A DNA stretch of 64,000 nt, taken from NCBI RefSeq assembly GCF_000424585.1, contig NZ_AUKE01000004.1, positions 1 through 64,000 on the forward strand. The letters are read 5' to 3'. Of the stretch, positions 36,340 through 45,825 are shown in pieces. Position 1 is the stretch's first letter, and each line of letters starts with the position of its first letter. Made by a program: the position numbers and the translations under genes. The notes under the pieces are model-generated. The model did no database searches. It had not been told where the DNA came from and was given only the letters and a program-made list of their open reading frames with translations. Source of the DNA: Butyrivibrio sp. MC2013. Lineage in GTDB: Bacteria; Bacillota; Clostridia; Lachnospirales; Lachnospiraceae.

Positions 36340-37296
36340 ATGAATTCACATTTACTCTTCGCACTTAATACCACGCTCCCTATGTTCTTTCTCATGATGC
36401 TTGGATATCACCTCAAGCACAAAGGCAAGATTTCTGATTCATTCTTAAAGGATGCCAATAAACTGGTCTTTAAAGTAGCGCTCCCCGTACAACTCTTTAA
36501 CAGCATGTCCACCTGTAATATCAGAGCCAATTTCGATGGCAGATATATACTCTTCTGCGCTATTTTCACACTGATCAGTATAATAGTTCTCTGGGTATCT
36601 GCAAGGATCTTTCTTAAGGACAAGACTCTCGTAGGAGAATTCGTCCAGGCTTCCTACAGGTCATCTGCAGCAATCCTAGGCGCAGCATATATAGAACTGA
36701 TCTACGGACATGCTACGGCAGCAGGTCTTATGATCATAGGCGCAGTGCCTATTTATAATATCTTTGCAGTGACCATACTCATGTTGGAATCTCCCGCTCG
36801 TACAGGCCAGATGGATTATAAGAATACTATCAAAACTACTATTATTAATATAGCAAAGAATCCTATAATAATAGGCATCTTTCTTGGTAGTATATGGGAC
36901 CTGTCAGGCCTGTCCATGCCTGATGTATTCGCATCCACTCTTTCCTATGTGGCCAAGCTCACCACACCCCTTGCTCTTATATGTATAGGTGGAGGACTTA
37001 ATCTGCAGCTTCGTGGCAGCAACCTAAGGACAGCTCTGTCTGCCACCTTTGTAAAGCTCATGCTCCTGCCAATGCTGGGCATGCCCATGGCTATCCTTAT
37101 GGGATTTAGAGAAGAAAAGCTCCTGTCCGTACTTATCATGCTGGGTAGTATCACTACGCCCACAGCTTATATCATGGCCAAGGAGACAGGTCATGAAGGT
37201 TCCCTTACCGCAGCTATCTGCGCACTTACCACCCTGATCTGCTCATTCACACTTACCTTCTGGCTCTTTGTGATAAAGAGCATGGGGTATATATAA
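36340..37296 (+). CDS. AEC-family (auxin efflux carrier-like) permease
   Basis: The 318-residue membrane protein has ten hydrophobic segments in two halves. The N-terminal half has NTTLPMFFLMMLGYHLKHKG and KVALPVQLFNSMST, both typical of the family. The second half has SYVAKLTTPLALICIGGGL and TTPTAYIMAKETGHEGSLTA. Bacterial AEC proteins exchange or export small carboxylates such as malate. It is divergent from the PseI operon, with only about 130 bases between the starts. Confidence 0.88.
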   Translation: MNSHLLFALNTTLPMFFLMMLGYHLKHKGKISDSFLKDANKLVFKVALPVQLFNSMSTCNIRANFDGRYILFCAIFTLISIIVLWVSARIFLKDKTLVGEFVQASYRSSAAILGAAYIELIYGHATAAGLMIIGAVPIYNIFAVTILMLESPARTGQMDYKNTIKTTIINIAKNPIIIGIFLGSIWDLSGLSMPDVFASTLSYVAKLTTPLALICIGGGLNLQLRGSNLRTALSATFVKLMLLPMLGMPMAILMGFREEKLLSVLIMLGSITTPTAYIMAKETGHEGSLTAAICALTTLICSFTLTFWLFVIKSMGYI

Positions 37297-37438
37297 GACA
37301 TTCTTGACTTTTTTTCACATTAAAACCTTGCGTTTTTATCCTTCGAAGTATAAAATAAAAAAATGATTTTAACAACCAAAAGCGTTAAAGCGTTGAAGTG
37401 CAAAAAATGATATTGTATCTTCAACTAAGGAGGAGAAT

Positions 37439-38482
37439 ATGAAAAAGATATCACTTATGAAGAAGCTGGCTGCTGTCAGCATGTCAGCTGCCCTTGCTGC
37501 GTCACTTGCAGCATGTACCCCCACTCCTGCTGCACAGCAGCAGAGCTCCAATGAAACTGCTAACGAGGCTACTGATGATGCTGCTACGCCTTCTACAGAT
37601 AAGAAATATACCGTAGGTATCTGCCAGCTGGTTCAGCATGAGGCTCTGGACGCTGCTACCACTGGTTTTAAGGATGTACTCCTTGATGAATTCGGAGAGA
37701 ATGTATCCTTTGATGAACAGAATGCAGCAGGCGACAGCGCACAGTGCGTTACTATCTGCACAGGCTTTGCAGCTAATGGCGTAGACCTGATCCTGGGCAA
37801 TGCCACACCCGCTCTTCAGGCTGCTGCATCTTCCACTTCTGAGATCCCTGTACTTGGTACTTCCATCACAGAGTACGGCGTTGCCCTTTCAATTGATGAT
37901 TTCTCAGGCACAGTAGGCGGCAATATTTCCGGTACATCAGACCTTGCTCCTCTTGATCAGCAGGCTGATATGATCACTGAGCTTGTCCCTGATGCACAGA
38001 ATGTGGGCATACTCTACTGCTCAGCTGAGGCCAATTCTGTATATCAGTCCAATACAGTACAGTCCGCTCTTGAAGCTAAAGGCCTGAATGTTACTGTATA
38101 TACCTTCTCTGATTCCAATGACGTAGCTTCCGTTACAGAGAGCGCATGCTCAGAGAATGATGTTCTCTATATCCCTACTGATAACACCGCTGCTTCATGT
38201 ACTGAAGCCATCAACAATGTAGCACTTCCTGCAGGCGTGCCCATCGTATGCGGCGAGGAAGGCCTGTGCAAAGGCTGCGGTATCGCTACTCTGTCCATCG
38301 ACTATTACGAACTGGGACGTACTACAGGAGCTATGGCTGTTAAGATCCTGAAGGGAGAGTCAAATATCTCCGACATGCCTGTTGAGTATTACACAAATCC
38401 TGTAAAGAAATACAATGCAGACATCTGTTCTCAGCTGGGCATCAAAGTTCCTGAAGGCTATGAAGCTATCAGCAACGACTGA
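37439..38482 (+). CDS. TrpX-type ABC substrate-binding lipoprotein
   Basis: AAGGAGGAG precedes the start. The signal peptide ends SLAACTPTP, giving a lipidated Cys27. The remainder is an ABC_sub_bind (DUF534) protein with YTVGICQLVQHEALDAATTG, the typical opening that names the family, NVGILYCSAEANSVYQ, the hinge segment, and VCGEEGLCKGCGIATLSID near the end. Relatives bind tryptophan, tyrosine or similar aromatic compounds. It is followed by a permease and an ATPase that complete the importer. A hairpin between it and the permease could favour its own expression. Confidence 0.9.
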   Translation: MKKISLMKKLAAVSMSAALAASLAACTPTPAAQQQSSNETANEATDDAATPSTDKKYTVGICQLVQHEALDAATTGFKDVLLDEFGENVSFDEQNAAGDSAQCVTICTGFAANGVDLILGNATPALQAAASSTSEIPVLGTSITEYGVALSIDDFSGTVGGNISGTSDLAPLDQQADMITELVPDAQNVGILYCSAEANSVYQSNTVQSALEAKGLNVTVYTFSDSNDVASVTESACSENDVLYIPTDNTAASCTEAINNVALPAGVPIVCGEEGLCKGCGIATLSIDYYELGRTTGAMAVKILKGESNISDMPVEYYTNPVKKYNADICSQLGIKVPEGYEAISND

Positions 38483-38555
38483 TCAATTGATCCCCGGATT
38501 ATTAAATCATTGGGTCATTTGAACTTTATCCATTAGCAATTGATCTTTTGACTTT

Positions 38556-38596
38556 TATAGATGATCGAAGTTTTTTCGATCATCTATATGTTTTTT
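38556..38596 (+). terminator. Internal hairpin terminator between binding-protein and permease genes
   Basis: TATAGATGATCGAA pairs with TTCGATCATCTATA, then a T-rich tail (TGTTTTTT). It lies inside the presumed ABC operon, so it probably acts as a partial terminator that makes more binding protein than channel. Confidence 0.68.
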
Positions 38597-38619
38597 ATTC
38601 TATCGTTTAGAGGTTTTAT

Positions 38620-39579
38620 ATGGCACTGATATCTTACTTTGAATCATTGACTTTATCAGGATTCCTTAACTGTTTCCCCAGCGGAGCCGCTCAGGGTCTT
38701 ATCTGGGGCATAATGGCTCTTGGTGTTTATATCACCTTCAGGATCCTCAATATCGCAGACCTTTCTGTTGACGGTACTTTTACAACAGGAGGCGCTATAG
38801 CTGTCATGATGATCATGGCTGGCTTCAATCCTTTCGTTGCTTGTATTTCAGCAACTCTTGCAGGTATGCTGGCAGGCTTTGTAACAGGTCTCTTGCATAC
38901 CATGTTTGGTATCCCCGCTATTCTTGCAGGAATCCTCACCCAGTATGCTCTCTGGTCCATCAATCTGGCCATCATGGGCATGAAGGCAAATCAGGCTATC
39001 AGCGTAGACAGATTCCAGCTGATACTCTCTTCCAGGTATGTCAATCTGGCACTTGGAACAGGCCTTGTGATCACTATGATACTTATCGCACTGCTCTATC
39101 TCTACTTTGGTACTGAGCAGGGTTCGGCTATCAGAGCTACAGGCTGCAATGCCCAGATGGCCAAAGCCAATGGCATCAGCATTAACAAAATGACAGTACT
39201 GGGCCTTTCTCTTTCCAATGGTATAGTAGCCTTCTCCGGCAGCCTTATGGCTCAGTTCCAGGGCTACGCTGATATCAATATGGGCAGAGGCTCCATCGTC
39301 ATCGGTCTGGCCGCTGTTATCATCGGTGAAGTCCTTGGTGATGCCTTATTTGGCAAAAAGATGAACTTTGCACTCAGACTCACCTTTATTGCATCCGGCG
39401 GCGTTATCTATTACATCCTTGTTAAACTGGTATTGTGGCTCAAGCTTGATACTAACTATCTCAAGCTCCTTACAGCTGTAATTGTAGCTATCTTCCTTGC
39501 TGTGCCCTATATACAGAACCAGCGCAGAGCTTCCTTCAAAAAAGCAGGCAAAAACGCGCAGAAAGTCAGGGAGGGCTGA
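38620..39579 (+). CDS. TrpY-type ABC permease
   Basis: A 319-residue membrane protein of the branched-chain/sugar-like BPD_transp_2 fold, with about nine helices. GLIWGIMALGVYITFRILNI and DLSVDGTFTTGGAIAVMMIM match the YtrX/TrpY group, and RATGCNAQMAKANGISINKM is the EAA-like coupling loop facing the ATPase. It forms the import channel for the binding protein encoded before it. Three bases separate it from the ATPase gene. It starts with GAGG in front of the ATG. Confidence 0.9.
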   Translation: MALISYFESLTLSGFLNCFPSGAAQGLIWGIMALGVYITFRILNIADLSVDGTFTTGGAIAVMMIMAGFNPFVACISATLAGMLAGFVTGLLHTMFGIPAILAGILTQYALWSINLAIMGMKANQAISVDRFQLILSSRYVNLALGTGLVITMILIALLYLYFGTEQGSAIRATGCNAQMAKANGISINKMTVLGLSLSNGIVAFSGSLMAQFQGYADINMGRGSIVIGLAAVIIGEVLGDALFGKKMNFALRLTFIASGGVIYYILVKLVLWLKLDTNYLKLLTAVIVAIFLAVPYIQNQRRASFKKAGKNAQKVREG

Positions 39580-39582
39580 GAA

Positions 39583-40395
39583 ATGGCAGAGAAAATGCTT
39601 GAATTACAGAATGTATGCAAAACTTTTAATCCCGGAACCATCAATGAAAAGGTAGCCTTAAACGGCCTGAACCTCACTCTTAATGCCGGAGATTTCGTGA
39701 CAGTGATCGGAGGCAACGGTGCAGGTAAATCAACCATGCTCAATGCCGTAGCCGGTGTATGGCCCATAGATGAGGGCAAAATCACTATAGGAGGAGTCGA
39801 TGTAACAGGACTTCCTGATTATAAGAGAGCCAGCCTTATAGGCAGAGTCTTTCAGGACCCTATGACCGGAACAGCTGCAACCATGCAGATAGAGGAAAAT
39901 CTCGCACTTGCTTACAGAAGAGGCAAGCCCCGTCTTCCCTTCAAGACACAGATCTCCAAAGCTGAGCGAGAGATGTACAAAGAAAGACTCTCTATCCTGG
40001 ACCTGGGTCTGGAAGACAGACTTACTGCCAAGGTAGGTCTCCTCTCCGGTGGCCAGAGACAGGCTCTGACCCTTCTCATGGCCACGCTCCAGACTCCCAA
40101 GATACTGCTCCTTGATGAGCATACTGCAGCTCTTGATCCCAAGACTGCCGAAAAGGTATTAAATGCAACCGAAAAGGTCGTATCAAAGGCAGGGCTCACC
40201 ACCATGATGATCACTCACAACATGCGCGATGCAATAGCTCATGGCAACAGACTCATCATGATGAGCGAAGGCCGTATCATCCTGGATATCAGCGGCGAAG
40301 AAAAAAAGAACCTGACCGTTGAGACTCTTCTTCACAAGTTTGAGGAAGTATCCGGCGAAGAGTTCGACAACGACCAGGCGCTATTATCAAAATAA
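39583..40395 (+). CDS. TrpZ-type ABC transporter ATPase
   Basis: The 270-residue cytosolic ATPase has Walker A GGNGAGKST, Q-loop GRVFQDPMTGTAATM, signature LLSGGQRQALTLLMATLQ, Walker B KILLLDEHTAALDP and switch MMITHNMRDAIAHG. LDEHTAALDP (H in place of the usual P) is characteristic of this TrpZ group. It powers the importer of the two preceding genes. GGAGGG lies just before the ATG, inside the end of the permease gene. A strong terminator follows. Confidence 0.92.
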   Translation: MAEKMLELQNVCKTFNPGTINEKVALNGLNLTLNAGDFVTVIGGNGAGKSTMLNAVAGVWPIDEGKITIGGVDVTGLPDYKRASLIGRVFQDPMTGTAATMQIEENLALAYRRGKPRLPFKTQISKAEREMYKERLSILDLGLEDRLTAKVGLLSGGQRQALTLLMATLQTPKILLLDEHTAALDPKTAEKVLNATEKVVSKAGLTTMMITHNMRDAIAHGNRLIMMSEGRIILDISGEEKKNLTVETLLHKFEEVSGEEFDNDQALLSK

Positions 40396-40408
40396 TAGCA
40401 GATGATTC

Positions 40409-40453
40409 AAAAAGCTATTGTACCAAAAAGTGACTGGTACAATAGCTTTTTTA
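40409..40453 (+). terminator. Intrinsic terminator of the TrpXYZ-type operon
   Basis: AAAAAGCTATTGTACCA and TGGTACAATAGCTTTTT form a perfect 17-base stem with a nine-base loop. It begins about 14 bases after the ATPase stop. Repeat copy C follows directly. Confidence 0.88.
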
Positions 40454-40471
40454 TTACTATTTGTTAAAACA

Positions 40472-40620
40472 AGTTAAACTCGCAAACGCTTCGCTTTTTG
40501 CTCGTTATAAAATCACTGCTGACGCAGTTCTACGGGTACGGGGCTTATAACCCCGCACCCGTAATCAAGATATTCCCACCACCTAAAGGTGGTGGGTTAT
40601 CTTGATTATTTTATATATTC
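40472..40620 (+). repeat. Structured 149-bp dispersed repeat, copy C (complete)
   Basis: It matches copy A (4298-4446) over its whole 149 bases. Left flank is AAAACA and right flank AATCAG, unlike those of A, so the borders are sharp. No target duplication is seen. Confidence 0.86.
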
Positions 40621-40640
40621 AATCAGTTCCCTGATAACAG

Positions 40641-41090
40641 TCAATGAACTTCAATCTTAAGTGGCTCCTGACTCTTCTCTTCGATCTCTTTCTTAGGGAT
40701 GGTAACAGTCAATACGCCGTTATCATAGCTTGCATTAATATCTTCAGGTCTCATATCATCACCAACAGTGAAGCTCCTCTGATAAGACATCTCTCTGCGC
40801 TCACGGCGTACATATTTGCCTTCCTTATTTTTCTCATCCTTGTTTTCCTTGTGGCTAGCACTGATTGTCAGTACTCCGTTTTTCAGATCCACACCGATGT
40901 CTTCCTTGTTAAAGCCGGGCAGATCAGCTTCAAGAGTATAATCGTGCTCGTTCTCTATAACATCAGTCTTCATACCGCTGCTTTGAGTAAGATCATTGGT
41001 CAGGAATCTCTCAGCAGCCCTATTCCAGTTTTCAAATGGATCCCAAAAATCACTATCACAATCATTTGACCAAAGCATAGGCATCAACAT
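40641..41090 (-). CDS. Small heat-shock protein, Hsp20/alpha-crystallin family
   Basis: The start at 41090 (MLMPMLWSNDCDSDFWDPFE) is favoured over the GTG nine bases earlier because AAAGGAAG stands eight bases before it. The alpha-crystallin domain runs from about 38 to 140: MKTDVIENEHDYTLEADLPG at the start, GVLTISASHKENKD in the middle, ERREMSYQRSFTVGDDM and a close with ASYDNGVLTVTIPKKE. This is an ATP-independent holdase that binds unfolding proteins. It stands alone. No CIRCE element is seen in the 275 bases upstream, which otherwise hold nothing I can identify beyond A/T-rich promoter-like DNA. Confidence 0.95.
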   Translation of the reverse strand: MLMPMLWSNDCDSDFWDPFENWNRAAERFLTNDLTQSSGMKTDVIENEHDYTLEADLPGFNKEDIGVDLKNGVLTISASHKENKDEKNKEGKYVRRERREMSYQRSFTVGDDMRPEDINASYDNGVLTVTIPKKEIEEKSQEPLKIEVH

Positions 41091-41374
41091 AACAAACACT
41101 TCCTTTCATTGTTTCTTACCTTGCAGATGCTTTTATAAGGCAGCTGCAGCTACTATTGTTGTTTTGTTACCGCTTTAGAGATTTATTTCTTCTTTTCTCA
41201 TCTCTTGTATATGTTATAGCACAGCTATAACAGTCATTCAATTATCTAACGGTTAAGAAACAATGATATAAGTATTATCTGATTATAAAGAAATTAATAA
41301 GAATCCCCCGTGTAACAGTAATCAAACAAATATCTTTAGCACATATTTTTACCCAATATAATCTAACGCATATT

Positions 41375-42649
41375 CTATAGAATTTTTTTTCTGGCCAACA
41401 GTATCCTATCTCCAATTACCATAGCATTCTCAAAACCAATGGAAGCCAGTTCTCTCGATGATTCCAATATAGCCTTCTCAAAATTGCCTAATACTTCTTC
41501 ATACACCCGTATAGCAATCCTCTGACCTATTCCTACTTGTGAAGCCAATATTTTAAAATCATCTATCTGTATGTCATCCAAAAATCTCTTTCCACCAATT
41601 CCAAAAGCCATTTCTCTTGTTGTAGCTTCATATATTACGGTACTGATCATATCATATGCTGGAGCCAACCTCTTTTTCATAAGATCTTCACTATATAATA
41701 AAGAATAGTTCTTTATATGAGCGTCAGTATTCCCCAGAACAAAATTGAACACAATCCGTCTCCATAACTTTATCTGGTCTTCCAAAGGTATTGCTGAATA
41801 CTTACGGATAATATCAAACATCTTAACGGCATAGTCATCTCCAATTTTTTCATATTTATTTGTTGATGAAATGCCCATAGCCTGGGCAAAATCCTCCTGA
41901 TGAAGCCTAAAAGGACGTTTTAGTCCGTTAATAGTTTCCGAGTTTTCCCTAATTATTCTGTCATATCTCTTCGTTGCAAATAGAACTTCAGAGTCTATTC
42001 CTTTTCCAAGATTAATGATAAAACTCTCCGGTATTTCTATACCGCTTTTAGCAGCAGCCATCATTGATATTTGCTCATTTGTCACAATCCCATCAAGGCG
42101 AATATGACTCTGTTTTACAATATGTGTACTCGGAGCAATTCCTCTTGGAAGGAACCATTTATTGTTCTGCTCATCGTAGTATAAACCAACTTTTCCTGAT
42201 GCGCCTGTTAACGACAGGTGCGTCTTTATCACCAACTCTGAAGATTTGCTTGCTCCTTCGGATGCCAGTTCTTTGACCTGTTTAGATGATATAGCATCGT
42301 AGCCATGTGTTTCTTTGCTTCCTTTTTCATCGATCCTAATTGCGCCAAGGCATTCTTTTCCCAAATGATGTAATATAGACAAATAATCACCTTCGTCAAA
42401 ATGCATGTTACTTGCAATGGCTTTTCTCATAAAACCTTCAGGAAGTAATCCATCAAAATAAGCTTTTGTTCTTTGAGGAGAAAAAGATATTTCTCGAAGT
42501 GGCATAGAAACCGATATTGCCTGTGAACTGCTTTGTGATAAATATTCCGGTGCATAACAAAAACTTGCATCCTCAAATGAATTTCCTTCAATATTCCCTA
42601 CAAGCACCTGCTCACCACTTATTTCCAAAAATACATCATACTTCTTCAT
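41375..42649 (-). CDS. hipA: HipA-family serine/threonine kinase toxin
   Basis: A 424-residue protein with the HipA N-subdomain (FSPQRTKAYFDGLLPEGFMR) and kinase core. SLTGASGKVGLYYDEQNNKW is the Gly/Ser-rich P-loop region, GNTDAHIKNYSLLYSED carries the catalytic Asp and Asn, and APAYDMISTVIYE is the metal-binding DFG equivalent. All needed residues are visible, so it should be active. HipA kinases phosphorylate a translation factor such as GltX and induce dormancy. It is coupled to the antitoxin by a 4-base overlap (ATGA). Confidence 0.92.
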   Translation of the reverse strand: MKKYDVFLEISGEQVLVGNIEGNSFEDASFCYAPEYLSQSSSQAISVSMPLREISFSPQRTKAYFDGLLPEGFMRKAIASNMHFDEGDYLSILHHLGKECLGAIRIDEKGSKETHGYDAISSKQVKELASEGASKSSELVIKTHLSLTGASGKVGLYYDEQNNKWFLPRGIAPSTHIVKQSHIRLDGIVTNEQISMMAAAKSGIEIPESFIINLGKGIDSEVLFATKRYDRIIRENSETINGLKRPFRLHQEDFAQAMGISSTNKYEKIGDDYAVKMFDIIRKYSAIPLEDQIKLWRRIVFNFVLGNTDAHIKNYSLLYSEDLMKKRLAPAYDMISTVIYEATTREMAFGIGGKRFLDDIQIDDFKILASQVGIGQRIAIRVYEEVLGNFEKAILESSRELASIGFENAMVIGDRILLARKKIL

Positions 42650-42864
42650 TTGCCACCTCTTACATTGATTTCAATATCTAGGCCAAGCATATTTGCAAGA
42701 TATATTGCTTTCCCAAGCTCAGCCGTACTTTTGCCATTCTCGAGGTCGGAAATAAAACTCACACTAAAACCGGTGTACTCTGAAATATAGCTCTGAGTAT
42801 ACCCAAGTTCTTTTCTGCGCCTTTTTATAGCATCACCAAATAAATATGTATCTGTTATAAACAT
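42646..42864 (-). CDS. hipB: HipB-like HTH antitoxin
   Basis: AAGGAGAG before 42864 sets the start (MFITDTYLFGDAIKRRRKEL), giving 72 residues. The Xre-type helix-turn-helix covers about residues 9-60: GYTQSYISEYTGFSVSFISD and LENGKSTAELGKAIYLANML. It should bind the palindromes upstream and hold HipA inactive. Unlike E. coli HipB it has almost no tail after the HTH (NVRGGK). Stop and HipA start overlap by 4 bases. Confidence 0.92.
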   Translation of the reverse strand: MFITDTYLFGDAIKRRRKELGYTQSYISEYTGFSVSFISDLENGKSTAELGKAIYLANMLGLDIEINVRGGK

Positions 42865-42915
42865 ATATACTCTCTCCTTATTATGGATTTGTATAGTATA
42901 GCAAATGTATCGCTT

Positions 42916-43011
42916 AGCCGTACGGCTTCGAACCATAAATATACAATAGTTTTAGCCGTACGGCTAAACTCTTATAAGAATAATATAAACTTAGCCGTAC
43001 GGCTAAGTCAA
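42916..43011 (-). promoter_or_regulatory. hipBA promoter with three palindromic operators
   Basis: AGCCGTACGGCT occurs at 42916-42927, inside TTTAGCCGTACGGCTAAA at 42951-42968, and inside CTTAGCCGTACGGCTAAG at 42990-43007. The centres are 38 and 39 bases apart. A promoter on the minus strand (-35 TTGACT at 43006-43011, -10 TATATT at 42982-42987) is arranged so that the first operator fills its spacer. The antitoxin start is 52 bases beyond the last operator. Confidence 0.85.
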
Positions 43012-43133
43012 TCATTTACCAAAAATAAATAGTCTTGTGGTCACGGAATTATTTATGTATTATTGCTATTAGCGGCTTTATTTCACATATTCTTTGTTCT
43101 TCCATGAACACTGACAATTAGGGAGGGTGCAAT

Positions 43134-43580
43134 ATGCGTTTTGTGATACAGCTTGTAGATAATGCAGATGTAAAAATAGAAGGTAAGACAGTGGGCGAGA
43201 TCAGCAAGGGCTACATGGTGCTCATAGGTATAGGACATGAGGATAATGAGCAGATTGCTGACAAGATGGTAAAGAAGATGCTGGGCCTGCGTATATTCCC
43301 TGATGAAAACGGCAAGACCAATCTCTCCCTTAAGGACGTGGGAGGTTCACTTCTTCTCATATCCCAGTTTACTTTATATGCTGATTGCAGACATGGGAAC
43401 AGGCCCGGCTTTACTGATGCAGCCGGACCTGAGCTTGCTAATGATCTCTATGAATATATAATCTCCAAATGCAAAGAGTCAGTTCCATGCGTGGAAAAGG
43501 GAATCTTTGGCGCTGATATGAAGGTGGGGCTTGTTAACAGCGGCCCCTTTACTATAATTCTTGATTCTGATGCATTATAA
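43134..43580 (+). CDS. dtd: D-aminoacyl-tRNA deacylase
   Basis: The 148-residue protein starts after AGGGAGG and contains both DTD signatures. [20 protein letters not shown] holds the SQxT motif, and [14 protein letters not shown] holds the cross-subunit NxGPxT (normally Gly-cis-Pro) motif. It hydrolyses D-amino acids from mischarged tRNA. Length and order are standard. It converges with the helicase gene 12 bases downstream. Confidence 0.96.
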   Translation: MRFVIQLVDNADVKIEGKTVGEISKGYMVLIGIGHEDNEQIADKMVKKMLGLRIFPDENGKTNLSLKDVGGSLLLISQFTLYADCRHGNRPGFTDAAGPELANDLYEYIISKCKESVPCVEKGIFGADMKVGLVNSGPFTIILDSDAL

Positions 43581-43592
43581 AATATCATTCTG

Positions 43593-45746
43593 TCAGTCAG
43601 TCAGGGGCGCAGGAAGGTACTTTTGCCTCTCCCGCTCTATGATCTCGCTGATCAGTCTGTTATTCTCCAGCTTCATATTCTCATGTCCCATAGCCGACTG
43701 ATCTGCATAGTTATCAAAGATAGTCTCCTTCTCCTCAAGAAGTGAGAGTATCTCATCGTCAATGGTATTCTCACATAGGAGATGATGTACAAATACGCTC
43801 CTGACCTGGCCCATGCGATAGGCCCTTGATAGGGCCTGCTGTTCCAGTGAAGGCTTGATCTGAGGTTCGCAAAATATGACTATACTGGCAGCCTGTATAT
43901 TAAGACCTGTACCTCCTGCCTGTATCTGATCTGGCAGTACGGCGCCATCTTCTGCTTCGTTAAACTTATCCACTATTTCCTGACGCCTCATAGGACTGAT
44001 ACTCCCATTTATCATAGGCAGGCATATGTCTCCAAGAGCCCTCATCACCTTATCCAGAGTATCCAGATAATAGGAGAACACTATAATCTTTCTGTGATCA
44101 GCCCTGGCCTGCTCGCAGATCTCAAGGAGCCTTCTGATCTTGGATGAAGTCAGGGGATCATCCTGGAGATATGCTACCCTTCTAAGGGTCATAAAAGCTC
44201 CGCCTTGAAGTGCCTGCTGGTATGCCAATCTGTCTTCATCAGTCATCTCACACCACTCTGCCTTGTCATTTAGCTCAGGAAGTTCCTTTAAGACATCCTC
44301 TCTGTTACGGCGAAGATACGCAGGAGAGAGCATCTCACGAAACTGTGGTATATCATTCATAAAGCTGTTCTGCCTGGCTTTCGCAGCTATTTCAGGCTGA
44401 AGGATCTCCAGCAGATTACAGAACTCCGCCACATTATTTTCCAGAGGAGTACCTGTCATAAAGAGTATCCTTTCTGCATATCCGCATATCTTCTTTAGAT
44501 ATATGGTCCTCTTAGCCTCAGGATTCTTTACATAATGGGCTTCATCAGCCACCAGCATGTCTATGTAAAAGTCGCGGGGCGTCTTCTCCAGAATCTCATC
44601 CACGCTTTCATAATTGGTGACAGCCACACCTCCACTTGCCACCCATTCCTCAGCTGCAGGGTATTTTTGGCTACCGTGGATCATAATGCTCTTTAATTCA
44701 CTGTGCTTTCTGATCTCCCTCTCCCAGTTGATCAGTACGCTGGCAGGACATACTACCAGGAAATGACCCCTTTCAAGCCCTGCTGCCAGAGAGCTGATAG
44801 CTGCTATAGCCTGAATAGTCTTACCCAGACCCATTTCATCTCCAAGTAGCACCCTCTTCTGATGCAGGATATATTTGCAGCCAAAATCCTGATAAGGCCT
44901 GAGGGTTACATTCAGCATTGACAGGTCCGGTTCTTCCTTCATGATCTCATCGGCCAGTCTGGCAGGGAAAGAGCCGCTAAGGGGCGCAGGACTAAAGGAC
45001 TGATCTATGGTCTCAAGTACAGCATAATAAGCAGCAGAGCTGCGCATAAAGCCCTGCCAGGAAGTGTCTGTGCCATAATTCATCAGATCTGTACTAAGAC
45101 CCTGAAGCCTGTACACTTTATCCCCCAGCCCTCCTGCCAATATGGAGAGAAGGGATGTAAAGGCTTCCTGCACTTTATATTTATTATCTGATGATGTAAA
45201 TATCCATTTAATATAATTCCTGCAGCTAAGACCATTTATTGCAGCTACTATCCCTTCGTGCTCTGCCTTGTATATCTTATCTGCTTCTCGGGATATCTCT
45301 CTTTGATTCAGATATCTAAAGAGCATATGTACCAGCTCTATATCAGCTTCTGAGGGCCGATCTGCATTAATATGAATATAGGCAGTCTTTGCCATAGACT
45401 CCAGAAATCCATCTGCAGCCGCCTTGATATTGGCAGCTCCCTGCTCACCTATTCCGGATATCAAAAGGAGCTGTCTGTGACTTGCATCCAATACCTGCCT
45501 GATATTCGTAATGCCGGCCTTTTTAAGAGGCGCCACTCTTATAGAGCTGTCAGCTTCTGAGAGCTTATCCACAGACATATCTCCCAGCAGCTCATAAGCC
45601 TTCTGATAATGAAGCTTATTTATTACAAGGAGCAGCTCTTCTTTTCTCTTATCTTCTTCCTCGATTAATTGAAGAAGAAGAGCATCCAGACTCTCTGCCT
45701 CATGAATGCTCTTCTTCATTTGTTTAAAATCAGGTGTATATGACAT
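43593..45746 (-). CDS. SNF2-family DNA helicase/translocase
   Basis: A 717-residue protein. Residues about 50-115 contain a helix-hairpin-helix-like region (GITNIRQVLDASHRQ, LISGIGEQGAANIKAA). The SNF2 motor follows with motif I LLGDEMGLGKTIQAIAAIS near 300, motif II VADEAHYVKNP near 400 and motif III LFMTGTPLENNVAEF. The second RecA lobe ends in IQAGGTGLNIQAASIVIF and ALSRAYRMGQVRSVFVHHLL. It moves on double-stranded DNA; a cargo or partner is not evident. A zinc-finger SWIM domain found in many clostridial homologues is missing. It is monocistronic, with no terminator seen. Confidence 0.88.
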   Translation of the reverse strand: MSYTPDFKQMKKSIHEAESLDALLLQLIEEEDKRKEELLLVINKLHYQKAYELLGDMSVDKLSEADSSIRVAPLKKAGITNIRQVLDASHRQLLLISGIGEQGAANIKAAADGFLESMAKTAYIHINADRPSEADIELVHMLFRYLNQREISREADKIYKAEHEGIVAAINGLSCRNYIKWIFTSSDNKYKVQEAFTSLLSILAGGLGDKVYRLQGLSTDLMNYGTDTSWQGFMRSSAAYYAVLETIDQSFSPAPLSGSFPARLADEIMKEEPDLSMLNVTLRPYQDFGCKYILHQKRVLLGDEMGLGKTIQAIAAISSLAAGLERGHFLVVCPASVLINWEREIRKHSELKSIMIHGSQKYPAAEEWVASGGVAVTNYESVDEILEKTPRDFYIDMLVADEAHYVKNPEAKRTIYLKKICGYAERILFMTGTPLENNVAEFCNLLEILQPEIAAKARQNSFMNDIPQFREMLSPAYLRRNREDVLKELPELNDKAEWCEMTDEDRLAYQQALQGGAFMTLRRVAYLQDDPLTSSKIRRLLEICEQARADHRKIIVFSYYLDTLDKVMRALGDICLPMINGSISPMRRQEIVDKFNEAEDGAVLPDQIQAGGTGLNIQAASIVIFCEPQIKPSLEQQALSRAYRMGQVRSVFVHHLLCENTIDDEILSLLEEKETIFDNYADQSAMGHENMKLENNRLISEIIERERQKYLPAPLTD

Positions 45747-45825
45747 GTAAGATCCTCTTTATATCTTGATAAAAGTCACTTTTCAATCCACCATCAAGGC
45801 TTTATTCCATTATTTATAATACTGC

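Noticed and set aside
41100-41374. CIRCE heat-shock operator upstream of Hsp20
   Set aside because: A TAGCACAGC fragment is present but the inverted partner of the TTAGCACTC-N9-GAGTGCTAA consensus is missing.
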